64,000 nucleotides of DNA. Origin: an uncultured Vampirovibrio sp. Lineage in GTDB: Bacteria > Cyanobacteriota > Vampirovibrionia > Gastranaerophilales > Gastranaerophilaceae. The notes under the pieces are model-generated. The model saw nothing but the letters and a program-made list of their open reading frames with translations. It did not search any database and was not told where the DNA came from. The translations under genes and the position numbers were made by a program. Below are positions 17,674-25,050 of the stretch, piece by piece (within the stretch, counting starts at the first letter, position 1; the number at the start of each line of letters is the position of its first letter). The stretch covers positions 62,001 to 126,000 of the forward strand of contig CAJUAL010000002.1 in NCBI GenBank assembly GCA_910584405.1, in the 5' to 3' direction.

Positions 17674-18056
17674 TTAAGGGGCGCGGGTACAAATCTCATT
17701 TTTTAAATAGGAGGATATTTTATGAGATGTACTGAAATATAATTTATTATAATTAGATGTGAAAATTTGTTGAAGTAGTTTGTTTTGTGCACTTGATTTA
17801 TCAATATTCCCAAAACTTTGAGGACTTCTTCTGTCTTGAAGTGCAGATAGTTCAAGGTTTCTTGTATTAACTGTCGCAATATATGTTTCATTATTATTTT
17901 TATTAAAGCAAGATGATTCATTATTTTGGTTTGAATGTGCTTCAATAACTTGTAACGGTTGAAACTGCGGAGATAATTGATTTACCCTGTTGCTGATGCA
18001 AAAATAGGGATAAATAAACAAAGTGCTGTAAAAAATATTTTAATAAAATTCTTCAC
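17674..18056 (-). pseudogene. Probable frameshifted secreted-protein gene
   Basis: A GTG at 18056 opens a frame reading K-N-F-I-K-I-F-F-T-A-L-C-L-F-I-P-I-F-A-S-A, a convincing signal peptide, which hits TAA a few codons later. A different frame then stays open to 17674 as a hydrophilic Asn/Ser/Gln-rich sequence (N-R-V-N-Q-L-S-P-Q-F onward). A one-base shift would join them into a secreted protein of about 125 residues. No good ribosome site precedes the GTG. An overlapping frame at 17703-17945 is a weaker alternative. Confidence 0.35.
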
Positions 18057-18151
18057 GAAAATATTTTAGCATAAATAGTTGTAGAATAAAAATCACTTTA
18101 CAGAGTAGCCGGATTAGTGAAAATAATTTTATGTTTATATTATAATATGCT

Positions 18152-18255
18152 TATGTCGAAGTGGCACTCTGCCGCAGCAAAACAATTAAGTATTGTTTTG
18201 CGAGAGGGTTCTCCTTGAGAGAACATCCGCCACTGAGAACATAACAATTAAATAT
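18152..18255 (+). repeat. Truncated tRNA-Leu 5' copy plus hairpin island
   Basis: TATGTCGAAGTGGC at 18152-18165 is repeated exactly at 18253-18266, where it forms the start of tRNA-Leu. The space between has GCAAAACAAT/ATTGTTTTGC, GTTCTC/GAGAAC, and an outer GTGGC/GCCAC pairing, so the copy could fold as a three-way junction. Confidence 0.7.
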
Positions 18256-18337
18256 GTCGAAGTGGCGGAATTGGTAGACGCGCACGATTCAGGTTCGTGT
18301 GGTTAACGCCTTGAGGGTTCGAGTCCCTTCTTCGACA
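18256..18337 (+). tRNA. tRNA-Leu (CAG)
   Basis: The acceptor GTCGAAG pairs with CTTCGAC, the discriminator is A (18337), and CCA is not encoded. The D arm TGGCGGAATTGGTAGACGC and a variable arm are typical of tRNA-Leu. The anticodon stem CACGA/TCGTG encloses T-T-CAG-G-T. The T arm is GAGGGTTCGAGTCCCTT. Confidence 0.95.
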
Positions 18338-18349
18338 TTTATTTCATTT

Positions 18350-18370
18350 AGAGCTTCAATATGAGGCTCT
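18350..18370 (+). terminator. Hairpin after tRNA-Leu
   Basis: AGAGCTTCA pairs with TGAGGCTCT (one G-T pair) around an ATA loop, then ATTTCAG. It is 12 bases after the tRNA. The U-run is short. Confidence 0.6.
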
Positions 18371-18447
18371 ATTTCAGTATTCAAGAACTTTTTGCGGGTT
18401 CCATACATATAAAAATTTTTAAGTTATAATAATTATGGAGGTAAATT

Positions 18448-19221
18448 ATGCTAATTCATCAAATAAGAAATGCTACTTTAATTATTACATATAACAATAC
18501 AAGATTTTTAATTGACCCATGGCTTATGCCAAAAGATTATATGGAAGGATTTTTGGGTGCTGTTAATTCTGATGTTAGACAGCCCAGAGTCGAACTACCA
18601 ATTGCCATAGAAAAAATAGTTGATGTTGACGCAGTTATTCTAACACATTTCCATCCTGACCATTTTGATGAATTTGCAGTTAATGCCCTAAAAAAAGATA
18701 TACCATTTTTTGTTCAATCTAAACATGATAGCGATATTATAAAGTCTTATGGATTTAATAATATTAAAATTATCAAAGATGATGGAATAGAATTTAAAGA
18801 TATAACATTATATAAAACACCTTGTCAACATGGAAGAATTGAAGTTGTAAAACCAATGTGTGAAAAAATGAGTATGCCTTACGAAGCTATGGGAGTTATA
18901 TTCAAAGCTAAAAATGAAAAAACTTTATATATAGTGGGTGACACTATTTGGTATGATGAAGTTAAAAATACCATTGATACATTTGCACCTGATATCATTA
19001 TTGCAAACGCATGTGGTGCCACTGTTTGCATTGGAGATGGTGAAAGACTAATAATGGATATAAATGATATTAAAAATATATCTGAATATGCAAAAAAATC
19101 TACAATTATTGCAAGTCATATGGATACAGTAAGCCATCTTACAGTAACAAGAGAGGATATTAGAAATCTTAAATTAAATAATGTTGTAGTTCCTGATGAC
19201 AACGAGCTATTAAGTTTCTAA
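18448..19221 (+). CDS. UlaG-like metallo-beta-lactamase-fold hydrolase
   Basis: The 257-residue protein has the fold's metal motif L-T-H-F-H-P-D-H-F near residues 70-78, then D-x-x-x-I-x-x-S-K-H-D, a second H (C-Q-H-G), V-G-D-T-I-W-Y with the bridging Asp, and S-H-M-D at the last His position. The opening H-Q-I-R-N-A-T-L-I-I-x-Y and F-L-I-D-P-W-L fit the UlaG/L-ascorbate-6-phosphate lactonase-like branch. The actual substrate is unknown. GGAGG lies 7 bases before the ATG. It directly follows tRNA-Leu, and an imperfect copy of the tRNA 3' end lies at 19538, so this gene may have arrived by insertion. Confidence 0.85.
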   Translation: MLIHQIRNATLIITYNNTRFLIDPWLMPKDYMEGFLGAVNSDVRQPRVELPIAIEKIVDVDAVILTHFHPDHFDEFAVNALKKDIPFFVQSKHDSDIIKSYGFNNIKIIKDDGIEFKDITLYKTPCQHGRIEVVKPMCEKMSMPYEAMGVIFKAKNEKTLYIVGDTIWYDEVKNTIDTFAPDIIIANACGATVCIGDGERLIMDINDIKNISEYAKKSTIIASHMDTVSHLTVTREDIRNLKLNNVVVPDDNELLSF

Positions 19222-19269
19222 TTTAAGTACATTCTAGCCCTAATGCGATTCTCATATTATAGTATTCAA

Positions 19270-19680
19270 AGGTGGACTCTTTCATTACACAGATAAGATG
19301 TGCGTACTTGTTATCGCAAGTAGTCTTGTTCTCTGATACAATTTCATTGTCAAAAGGTTCTAAAGTAGTAACCTTAACGACACCAAAAAAGATTATCGCT
19401 GAAAGCGTAATCTTTTTTGCTATCAGAGGACTCTCACATGAATTTTTCCGATTGAGAAAAATTCATTGGTTCAGTCGATAAATCGGCATACCTTCGCTGT
19501 AAGGTTCGGGGTTCATCCCCTTACCAACGCTCAGGCAGAGTTCCTTCTTTGACATATTAATACTTCCGCAAGTGTAAAACCTTTTTTATCATGTCTGCAA
19601 CCTTTCGAAACTTTCCCGATTGTTGATCGGGTTATGGACATATTGTCCGGAATTATCCCGACTGTCAGTCGTGAAAATTG
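19270..19680. other. Non-coding array of inverted repeats
   Basis: No credible reading frame is present. At least eight inverted repeats follow one another: CACA/TGTG near 19290, ACTTG/CAAGT near 19306-19322, a long-range CTCTGATA/TATCAGAG pair (19331, 19421) enclosing AGGTT/AACCT and a strong AAAAAAGATTA-CGCT hairpin (19385-19418), ATGAATTTTTC/GAAAAATTCAT (19438-19465), GTCGAT/ATCGGC, GTAAGG/CTTAC with GGGG/CCCC, CCCGAT/ATCGGG and GGACA/TGTCC. I could not match it to tmRNA, RNase P, SRP or 6S RNA. Confidence 0.5.
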
Positions 19681-19707
19681 TATTAAACTTAGTACCACAA
19701 TAGGGTA

Positions 19708-19920
19708 ATGATTAATAAAAACATTAAAACGAAACTTGGTAAAAATATTAAGAATTTAAGGCATAAAAGAGGTATCTCTCAGGAAGAACTATCTCTTATT
19801 CTCGGGTTGGATAATTCATACGTTGGCAAAGTTGAGAATGCTAAATTGAATATTACTGTTGATAAGTTGATTTTAATCGCAGATTATTTTGGTGTTAATG
19901 TTAAAAATTTGTTTGAATAA
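19708..19920 (+). CDS. XRE-family helix-turn-helix regulator
   Basis: The 70-residue protein is a single HTH: I-K-N-L-R-H-K-R-G-I-S-Q-E-E-L-S-L-I-L-G-L, then Y-V-G-K-V-E-N-A-K-L-N-I-T as recognition helix, and D-Y-F-G-V-N-V-K-N-L-F at the end. The size matches stand-alone Cro/C-type repressors. The ATG at 19708 has only AATAGGG nearby. It lies 61 bp before the secreted protein at 19982 and downstream of the hairpin array. Its target is not evident. Confidence 0.85.
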   Translation: MINKNIKTKLGKNIKNLRHKRGISQEELSLILGLDNSYVGKVENAKLNITVDKLILIADYFGVNVKNLFE

Positions 19921-19981
19921 ATGAACTTTTTGAGATTTTTATCGTTATAATAGTGTGTGGAGTCAATACAGGAGAAAAGGT

Positions 19982-20434
19982 ATGAAAAATAAACTTATAT
20001 TATTAGGGTTGTTAGTATTATTTTGTGCAGTGCCTTGTTTTTCCGCGCCACCTTCAGGCGGGCATGCTCCAAATGTCCGAGCTGCAAATTATCATGGCGG
20101 AGTTAGTAGAATGCATAATAGACCTCCAATGGGTGGAATGCACAGACCTCCTGTTCATTATCACAGTCATATAGGCGTAAGACCGTTACCTCCTCCGCCT
20201 CCGTTATATCGTCCTTATAGACCGATTTACAGACCTTATTATCCGCCAACGTATTATTCAGCATCTTATACTTACTATCCTTCGTATAATTATTCGTACG
20301 AAGTTGTTCAACCTGTTTCTGCAACTGTTAATACTGTTGTTGTAAGAGATAATTATGCAGGAATCAACACTGCTGCAAATGTTATAAATACAGCTGCAAA
20401 TGTTGCAGCAACTATAAGATATTTAACCTGGTAA
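19982..20434 (+). CDS. Secreted Pro/Tyr/His-rich protein
   Basis: The ATG at 19982 follows AGGAGAAAAGG; the start at 19955 lacks a site. A signal peptide (M-K-N-K-L-I-L-L-G-L-L-V-L-F to C-F-S-A) precedes a mature region of low complexity: H-N-R-P-P-M-G-G, a run of six prolines, then R-P-Y-R-P-I-Y-R-P-Y-Y-P-P and alternating Y-S-Y-T-Y-Y. The final 40 residues change to A-A-N-V-I-N-T-A-A-N-V. Such proteins are often cell-wall or surface associated. No family is recognised. Confidence 0.75.
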   Translation: MKNKLILLGLLVLFCAVPCFSAPPSGGHAPNVRAANYHGGVSRMHNRPPMGGMHRPPVHYHSHIGVRPLPPPPPLYRPYRPIYRPYYPPTYYSASYTYYPSYNYSYEVVQPVSATVNTVVVRDNYAGINTAANVINTAANVAATIRYLTW

Positions 20435-20436
20435 TT

Positions 20437-20607
20437 TTATTTATTATTCTTATCTTCTAAATGTTTAAGGGCGTATTCACAACATTGTTTAACAAGGTTA
20501 TTTAAGGATACGCCTTTGTTTTGCGCTACTTCTTGTAATTCTTCTATTAACTTTGAAGGTAGACGAAATGTTTTGTTAATCATTTCATCTTTTTGGACTT
20601 TAAACAT
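20437..20607 (-). CDS. Ribbon-helix-helix DNA-binding protein, 56 residues
   Basis: The ATG at 20607 follows AAAGGAGG with 5-nt spacing, and TAA is at 20437. The product has a short beta strand (N-K-T-F-R-L-P) followed by two helices, P-S-K-L-I-E-E-L-Q-E-V-A and S-L-N-N-L-V-K-Q-C-C-E-Y-A, the Arc/CopG/omega fold used by dimeric repressors. It sits head-to-head with the prepilin gene at 20732, with the pilin promoter between them, so it is probably that gene's regulator. It is one of five such pairs here. Confidence 0.8.
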   Translation of the reverse strand: MFKVQKDEMINKTFRLPSKLIEELQEVAQNKGVSLNNLVKQCCEYALKHLEDKNNK

Positions 20608-20682
20608 TAAACCTCCTTTTTACTTAGTTTATATGTTAGTTTGATGATTTTATACACTTTAAATTTGTAATGCAAATTGCAC

Positions 20683-20711
20683 TTGAAAATATATTGCAAT
20701 GCTGATATTAT
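20683..20711 (+). promoter_or_regulatory. Promoter of prepilin gene at 20732
   Basis: TTGAAA, 17 bp, TATTAT. The spacer and flanks hold ATTGCAAT (20693-20700) and TGCAAATTGCA (20671-20681), inverted sequences that could be operator sites for the adjacent RHH protein. Confidence 0.55.
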
Positions 20712-20731
20712 TAATTTGTGCAGGAGACAAT

Positions 20732-21427
20732 ATGATGTTAAAATATATAAAAAGCGGATTTACTTTAGCAGAAATACTAATAACATTAGGTATAGTTGTT
20801 GTTATTTCTGCGTTGGTTATTCCCGGGCTTTTAACCGCATATAAAAAACACATGACTGTAATTAAGGTAAGGGAAGCATATAGTATATTTTCTCAAGTTA
20901 TAAAAAGGTCTGTTTTAGATAATGGTGATGTTTCTGGCTGGGATTTGTCCGGAGGAAGCGCAGTTGTTCCGGAAATATATCTTATTCCTTATATTCAAGG
21001 TGTTTCAAAGATTCCTGTTGATATTATCCAAAAAAAAGGAAATGAGCTTGTTACATTATCAACGGCAGGTGGCGGGGGAAACATTTATCATGGTGCCCCA
21101 AGTTATCATGGTAATAATACCGCATATTATCTTCCAAATGGTATGTCTTTTAATTTATATATGTATGGCGGGGCATTAGATATTGTTGTAGATATTAACG
21201 GACTCACGAATAAACCTAATATTTTAGGTATAGACGGATTTGTATTCCAGATTGATAAGGAAAAGTCGGTAGTAAGACCAAAATGCCATTCAGGAGAAAC
21301 TATGCATGGAAAATGTATTCGCGATGATAATTTTATATATTATCGGGGATATTGTTGTGCTGCAATGATTGAAAAAAACGGTTGGCGGATAAGTAAGGAT
21401 TACCCTTGGGGAAATGGAGGAAGGTAA
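20732..21427 (+). CDS. Prepilin-like protein (type IV pilin/pseudopilin N-terminus)
   Basis: CAGGAG precedes the ATG at 20732 (a second ATG follows at 20735). The leader is nine residues ending K-S-G, then F-T-L-A-E-I-L-I-T-L-G, the prepilin peptidase site with Glu5 and a hydrophobic helix. The C-terminal domain contains D-I-N-G-L-T-N-K-P-N-I-L-G-I-D-G-F-V-F, a D-x-N-G...P-N...G-x-D-x-F pattern seen in most pilins here and reminiscent of the calcium site of major pseudopilins. It ends in a Cys-containing tail G-W-R-I-S-K-D-Y-P-W. Predicted to be inserted in the inner membrane and assembled into a filament. It is divergent from the RHH regulator. Confidence 0.9.
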   Translation: MMLKYIKSGFTLAEILITLGIVVVISALVIPGLLTAYKKHMTVIKVREAYSIFSQVIKRSVLDNGDVSGWDLSGGSAVVPEIYLIPYIQGVSKIPVDIIQKKGNELVTLSTAGGGGNIYHGAPSYHGNNTAYYLPNGMSFNLYMYGGALDIVVDINGLTNKPNILGIDGFVFQIDKEKSVVRPKCHSGETMHGKCIRDDNFIYYRGYCCAAMIEKNGWRISKDYPWGNGGR

Positions 21428-21438
21428 GCTTAAATAAT

Positions 21439-22479
21439 TCATTTTATTGCTGCAATGGCTTCTTCTTTACAGATTCTAAGGTTTTCACAAAGGATTCCGC
21501 CTATATATTTTGGAAGCTCTCTGCCTTTGACCGGAATAGATTTATCTGTTAAAACGGCACTGTCACGACCTGCAAAAAAATCTTTGTATTTTGTTTTTGC
21601 AAATGGAGAAGATATATTGCCGCGCGACGATTCAATATGTTCACCAAGTTTTTTTAATACAACGGTTTCACCTATATAAATACTGTCAGCATCGGCTTTT
21701 TTACCATATGCAAATCCAAGTGGTGTAATTTTCACTTCAGGCATTCTGTCTGCGATTTTTGCCACAAGTTCAGCGACTCCTAGTTGAAATTTTTCACTTA
21801 GAGGAGCATTTTTTCTTATGGCATTTTTACCTTCAGGGAATATGAAAATGTTTATTTCCTTATTCAAAAATTCTCTTATAAGCTTGAAAAATGTTCTTGC
21901 ATTAGCTTGGGAATCAGAGCCGTAAAGACTTGCATCAATTCCAACTGCACCCAGCTTTTCAAATATTGCACGATTTATTTTGTTCATTGATAGTAAAATA
22001 TCTTCATTTAATATAATTCTCGGACGCGGGCATGTTTTTTCAAGTTTGTCATGAATATAAATGTGGTTAAGTAATGTGTTAAAAAACGCAAGCATCTTAG
22101 GGTCTTTTGATTGGTTATCATGATTCATGATAAATATGTGCGGGCTTTTTGAATGAGCTATTTGTTCAAGTCTGTTGCTTTCTAAATTTATCTCAACAGG
22201 ATTTTGGTTTGAACAAAGTTGGCTTATTTTGCTTGAAATAGTTATGTATTCAGGTGATTTGGGGTCAGTGTTTAAAAGTTGTTCATAAAGTTGAGAGTGT
22301 TTATTTTTGTTGAAAAAGTCAAAAAATCTGTTAATGATTTTTCGTCCTGCAAATTCAACATTGCGTAATGCTTTTTCTGCAGGCGGCAGAAAAAGCGAAC
22401 GATTATATCCTTGAAAATTTGGTTGGCAAGGTTTGTAATTATAATAGTTTGTTGTTGTTTGGTTAATTGGGGTAATCAT
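21439..22479 (-). CDS. PlsC-type acyltransferase with N-terminal F-Q-G leader
   Basis: Residues ~125-285 carry the glycerolipid acyltransferase motifs: M-N-H-D-N-Q-S-K-D-P (the H-x4-D active site, here with extra spacing) and I-F-I-F-P-E-G-K-N-A-I-R-K. The enzyme would transfer a fatty acyl group to a lysophospholipid or glycerol-phosphate at the membrane face. The first ~25 residues are a Thr/Asn/Tyr-rich leader ending C-Q-P-N-F-Q-G-Y, unlike housekeeping PlsC. The motif block H-D-N-Q-S-K-D has His and Asp five apart, so the substrate may differ. It lies convergent to the pilin and upstream of nothing obvious. Confidence 0.7.
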   Translation of the reverse strand: MITPINQTTTNYYNYKPCQPNFQGYNRSLFLPPAEKALRNVEFAGRKIINRFFDFFNKNKHSQLYEQLLNTDPKSPEYITISSKISQLCSNQNPVEINLESNRLEQIAHSKSPHIFIMNHDNQSKDPKMLAFFNTLLNHIYIHDKLEKTCPRPRIILNEDILLSMNKINRAIFEKLGAVGIDASLYGSDSQANARTFFKLIREFLNKEINIFIFPEGKNAIRKNAPLSEKFQLGVAELVAKIADRMPEVKITPLGFAYGKKADADSIYIGETVVLKKLGEHIESSRGNISSPFAKTKYKDFFAGRDSAVLTDKSIPVKGRELPKYIGGILCENLRICKEEAIAAIK

Positions 22480-22496
22480 AAATAAATATTTTAAAG

Positions 22497-22892
22497 TTAA
22501 GAAGGGTCTTTAACGTTTTTTACTTTAACTTTACTTAATTCGTGGAAAAAATTCCCGACTGTGCTGAAAAAACTTCCCATGATACTTGGGTGATTGTTAG
22601 CAGAAACAATAGTTTTCGGGGTTACATAAGGTGCGGTGGAATTTAAAAAATCCGGTACAATACCGAAAGAATCTATACCTGAAGCTTTTGCAGAAAATGC
22701 TGTACCTAACACATCTGCAGCCGAACCTGCAACTTGAGATGCTGTAGTTCCTACGGTTCCAGCTGTTGTTGATCCTAAAGCACAACTTCCTGTTGTTGAA
22801 AACGGGCTTAGTTGTGCGGCTTCTTTTGAAATTTGTTTTAGTTCTGACATTTTTATTCTTGCTGTGAATGCAGGGCTTTGTTGAATGTTCAT
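22497..22892 (-). CDS. Small Ala/Gly/Ser-rich protein of unknown function
   Basis: The 131-residue product begins M-N-I-Q-Q-S-P-A-F-T-A-R-I-K, again with an N-terminal P-x-F-T-A motif. The centre is low complexity (S-T-T-G-S-C-A-L-G-S-T-T-A-G-T-V-G then A-G-S-A-A-D-V-L-G), and the tail has a short amphipathic helix and V-K-V-K-N-V-K-D. No signal peptide. It ends 17 bp before the acyltransferase ATG, so the two probably share a transcript. Confidence 0.6.
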   Translation of the reverse strand: MNIQQSPAFTARIKMSELKQISKEAAQLSPFSTTGSCALGSTTAGTVGTTASQVAGSAADVLGTAFSAKASGIDSFGIVPDFLNSTAPYVTPKTIVSANNHPSIMGSFFSTVGNFFHELSKVKVKNVKDPS

Positions 22893-22966
22893 GGTTAATC
22901 CTTTTTTATCTACGTATATAATAATACACGTAAAAAAATAATTTGCTATTTTAATTAATAAAAAAA

Positions 22967-22988
22967 AGCCGTTTCAAAAAGAACGGCT
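22967..22988 (-). terminator. Hairpin with minus-strand U-run
   Basis: AGCCGTT pairs with AACGGCT around an 8-nt loop. The run of A on its left gives a U-run on the minus strand. It lies just upstream of the gene at 22892 and would isolate it from transcription arriving from prs. Confidence 0.65.
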
Positions 22989-23081
22989 ACCAGACTTGGG
23001 GAGGAGGTATGAAAAACTTTCGTTTCTCATATCTATATTATGTATTACGACCTGAACAAAAATTTCTTTAGTAAATAGAAA

Positions 23082-23109
23082 GAAATCTCCTCCATATGGA
23101 GGAGATTTC
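23082..23109. terminator. Hairpin after prs
   Basis: A 12-bp stem, GAAATCTCCTCC with its complement, and an ATAT loop. It lies 52 bp past the prs stop codon. Confidence 0.7.
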
Positions 23110-23160
23110 CTATAAAATTTATTTTTTATCGGGCTTGCTTTGCTTTGTCCGTCCGCAAAA

Positions 23161-24180
23161 TCAGCCTACTTGCATTTCTTTTTCGAACCCGAACAGTGAA
23201 CTTACTGATTCATCATCATGGATTCTTGAGATTGCTTGAGCAAGTAACGGTGCTACTGACACCTGTTTAATATTAGAAGGCATTTTATCCATATCTAGTG
23301 GAATAGTGTTTGTTACAATACATTCCGTGATAGGAGCTGAGCCTAATCTTTCAATTGCAGGTCCTGAAAATACAGGGTGAGTTGCTCCGACATAAATTTC
23401 TTTTGCACCTTTTGATTTTAATAATTTAGAAGCTTCACAAATTGTACCTGCCGTATCAATAATATCATCAAACATTAAGCATACTTTACCTTCAACGTCA
23501 CCAATAACGTTTGTTGCAATAGCTTCATTATGTTTATCACGGCGTTTGTCAATGATAGCAATCGGACAGTCAAGTCTTTTTGCAAAATGTCTTGTTCTGT
23601 TGGCTCCACCCATATCAGGTGATACGGCAACCATATCATCAGGATTAATATTTAAACCTTTGATATAATTTACAAGTACATTTGTTGCCATAATATGGTC
23701 AACAAGTATATTAAAGAAGCCTTGGATTTGACCTGTATGTAAGTCCATTGCAAGAACTCTGTCTGCGCCGGCTGTTGTTAATAAGTCTGCAACAAGTTTT
23801 GCTGTTATAGCTTCTCGGCCTGAAGTCTTTCTATCTTGTCTTGCATATCCGTAATAAGGAATTACTGCGGTAATTGTTTTTGCACTTGCACGTTTAAATG
23901 CGTCAATGATAATTAACAATTCCATTAGGTTTTCGTTAACAGGGTTGCAAACAGGTTGAATAATAAATACATCATCACCTCTGACGCTTTCTTTTACCTG
24001 AACGTAAATTTCTCCGTCAGCAAAGTTTTTAACAACCATAGGACCCACTGTTGTTCCCAGTTGATCAGCAATTTCTTGTGCTAATTTAGGGTTTGAACGT
24101 CCTGCAAACAGCTTAATGTCATGAGTCGGGTTAATAGCACGTTCAAGTTGAGTGTAAGTCATTTCTTCGATTGCAGCCAT
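23161..24180 (-). CDS. prs: Ribose-phosphate pyrophosphokinase (PRPP synthase)
   Basis: The 339-residue enzyme makes PRPP from ribose-5-phosphate and ATP for purine, pyrimidine, His and NAD synthesis. Motifs: L-F-A-G-R-S-N-P-K-L-A, F-A-D-G-E-I-Y-V-Q-V-K-E-S-V-R-G, P-Y-Y-G-Y-A-R-Q-D-R-K, D-L-H-T-G-Q-I-Q-G-F-F, V-S-P-D-M-G-G, and the PRPP loop M-F-D-D-I-I-D-T-A-G-T-I. It is about 20 residues longer than usual because of an N-terminal extension (M-A-A-I-E-E-M-T-Y-T-Q), but the ATG at 24180 has AAAGGA upstream. A consensus promoter precedes it. Confidence 0.96.
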   Translation of the reverse strand: MAAIEEMTYTQLERAINPTHDIKLFAGRSNPKLAQEIADQLGTTVGPMVVKNFADGEIYVQVKESVRGDDVFIIQPVCNPVNENLMELLIIIDAFKRASAKTITAVIPYYGYARQDRKTSGREAITAKLVADLLTTAGADRVLAMDLHTGQIQGFFNILVDHIMATNVLVNYIKGLNINPDDMVAVSPDMGGANRTRHFAKRLDCPIAIIDKRRDKHNEAIATNVIGDVEGKVCLMFDDIIDTAGTICEASKLLKSKGAKEIYVGATHPVFSGPAIERLGSAPITECIVTNTIPLDMDKMPSNIKQVSVAPLLAQAISRIHDDESVSSLFGFEKEMQVG

Positions 24181-24219
24181 ATTTTATCCTTTCTTTATCC
24201 GGCACTATAGAGTACAACT

Positions 24220-24248
24220 ATTATAAATCTGAAAGTTATTAACCTCAA
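24220..24248 (-). promoter_or_regulatory. prs promoter
   Basis: On the minus strand, TTGAGG, 17 bp, TATAAT, ending 40 bp before the prs ATG. Confidence 0.6.
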
Positions 24249-24328
24249 GATTTTTTTAAGTTTTGTAATAATATTAAATCCGTAAATATAATTTTTTGCG
24301 ATAAAATATGGCTGATTGTTACCAAAGT

Positions 24329-24976
24329 TTATAATAACAAATCTTCTTTGTCCGTAATTTTAAAGACAAAAGCTGCAACGGCTGCCGCAACAAGATTTAC
24401 GCCGATTGTAATCAATGCAAGTTTCAGGCATGCGATGTTTAGTGCAAATAATCCTAATGCAACGGCAGGGTTAAAAGCACCAAAGCAAAGTACTCCTCCT
24501 GTTACAAAAGCTCCGACGGTTACTGTTGAACCTATTGCTAGCCCGTAATATGAATTACCTGCTGTTTTAGATGCGGTTGCGGTTGTTAATACTACATAGC
24601 ATAGTGCAAAGGTAAATAAAAATTCTCCGATAATAAGCTGGGTTAGAGTAAACGGACATTCAGCCGCGCCTTCAACCATTCCGCCAAGAAACATTATAAG
24701 TCCGCTTGCTGCAAGTGAACCAAGAAACTGAAAAAGCATATAAAAAATACAATGTTTAACGCTTAAAGCTCCTCTTATTGCGGCTGCAAGTGATACTGCA
24801 GGGTTATAGTGTCCTCCTGAAATGTATCCGCCGGCATAAACCATTACCATTAATATAAAACCGATTGCAATTGCTGCAATTACACCGTTGCCCGGAAGTA
24901 CTAAACATAATCCGACTGTGAACACAAGAAAAAATGTTCCGATAAATTCAACGATGTATCTTCTAATATCATCCAT
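24329..24976 (-). CDS. Aquaporin-family (MIP) channel with altered selectivity filter
   Basis: The 215-residue protein has six membrane helices and two half-helix NPA loops: S-G-G-H-Y-N-P-A-V-S-L and G-A-F-N-P-A-V-A-L-G. This is the internally duplicated MIP layout for water or small neutral solutes. In most family members the second NPA is followed by Arg, which lines the filter; here it is Val. That predicts a wider or less polar pore. It stands alone, with an AAGGAGAAAG site before the ATG. Confidence 0.88.
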   Translation of the reverse strand: MDDIRRYIVEFIGTFFLVFTVGLCLVLPGNGVIAAIAIGFILMVMVYAGGYISGGHYNPAVSLAAAIRGALSVKHCIFYMLFQFLGSLAASGLIMFLGGMVEGAAECPFTLTQLIIGEFLFTFALCYVVLTTATASKTAGNSYYGLAIGSTVTVGAFVTGGVLCFGAFNPAVALGLFALNIACLKLALITIGVNLVAAAVAAFVFKITDKEDLLL

Positions 24977-25050
24977 AACTTTCTCCTTATTAAAATTTGA
25001 ACATAAGGAGTTTAAATTAAATGATTACTTTTTTAAATTATACACGTTGG

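Noticed and set aside
17717..17740. Seven-codon ORF after AGGAGG
   Set aside because: Too short to support as a gene, although the ribosome site is good.
17703..17945. 80-residue minus-strand ORF
   Set aside because: Composition is Ile/Lys/His-rich as in random AT-rich frames, with no ribosome site; the alternative frame joins better to a signal peptide.
19385..19418. Hairpin with A6/T6 as terminator of the hydrolase gene
   Set aside because: It is 165 bp downstream and part of a larger fold; it may act so, but I listed it within the structured region.
19495..19555. Another tRNA gene
   Set aside because: GGGGTTCATCCCC is T-arm-like, but the loop has five bases and no acceptor or anticodon arm can be drawn.
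21070..21080. G5 run in a pilin as another phase-variation site
   Set aside because: Five G in the middle of an intact frame is within normal variation; no frame break follows.
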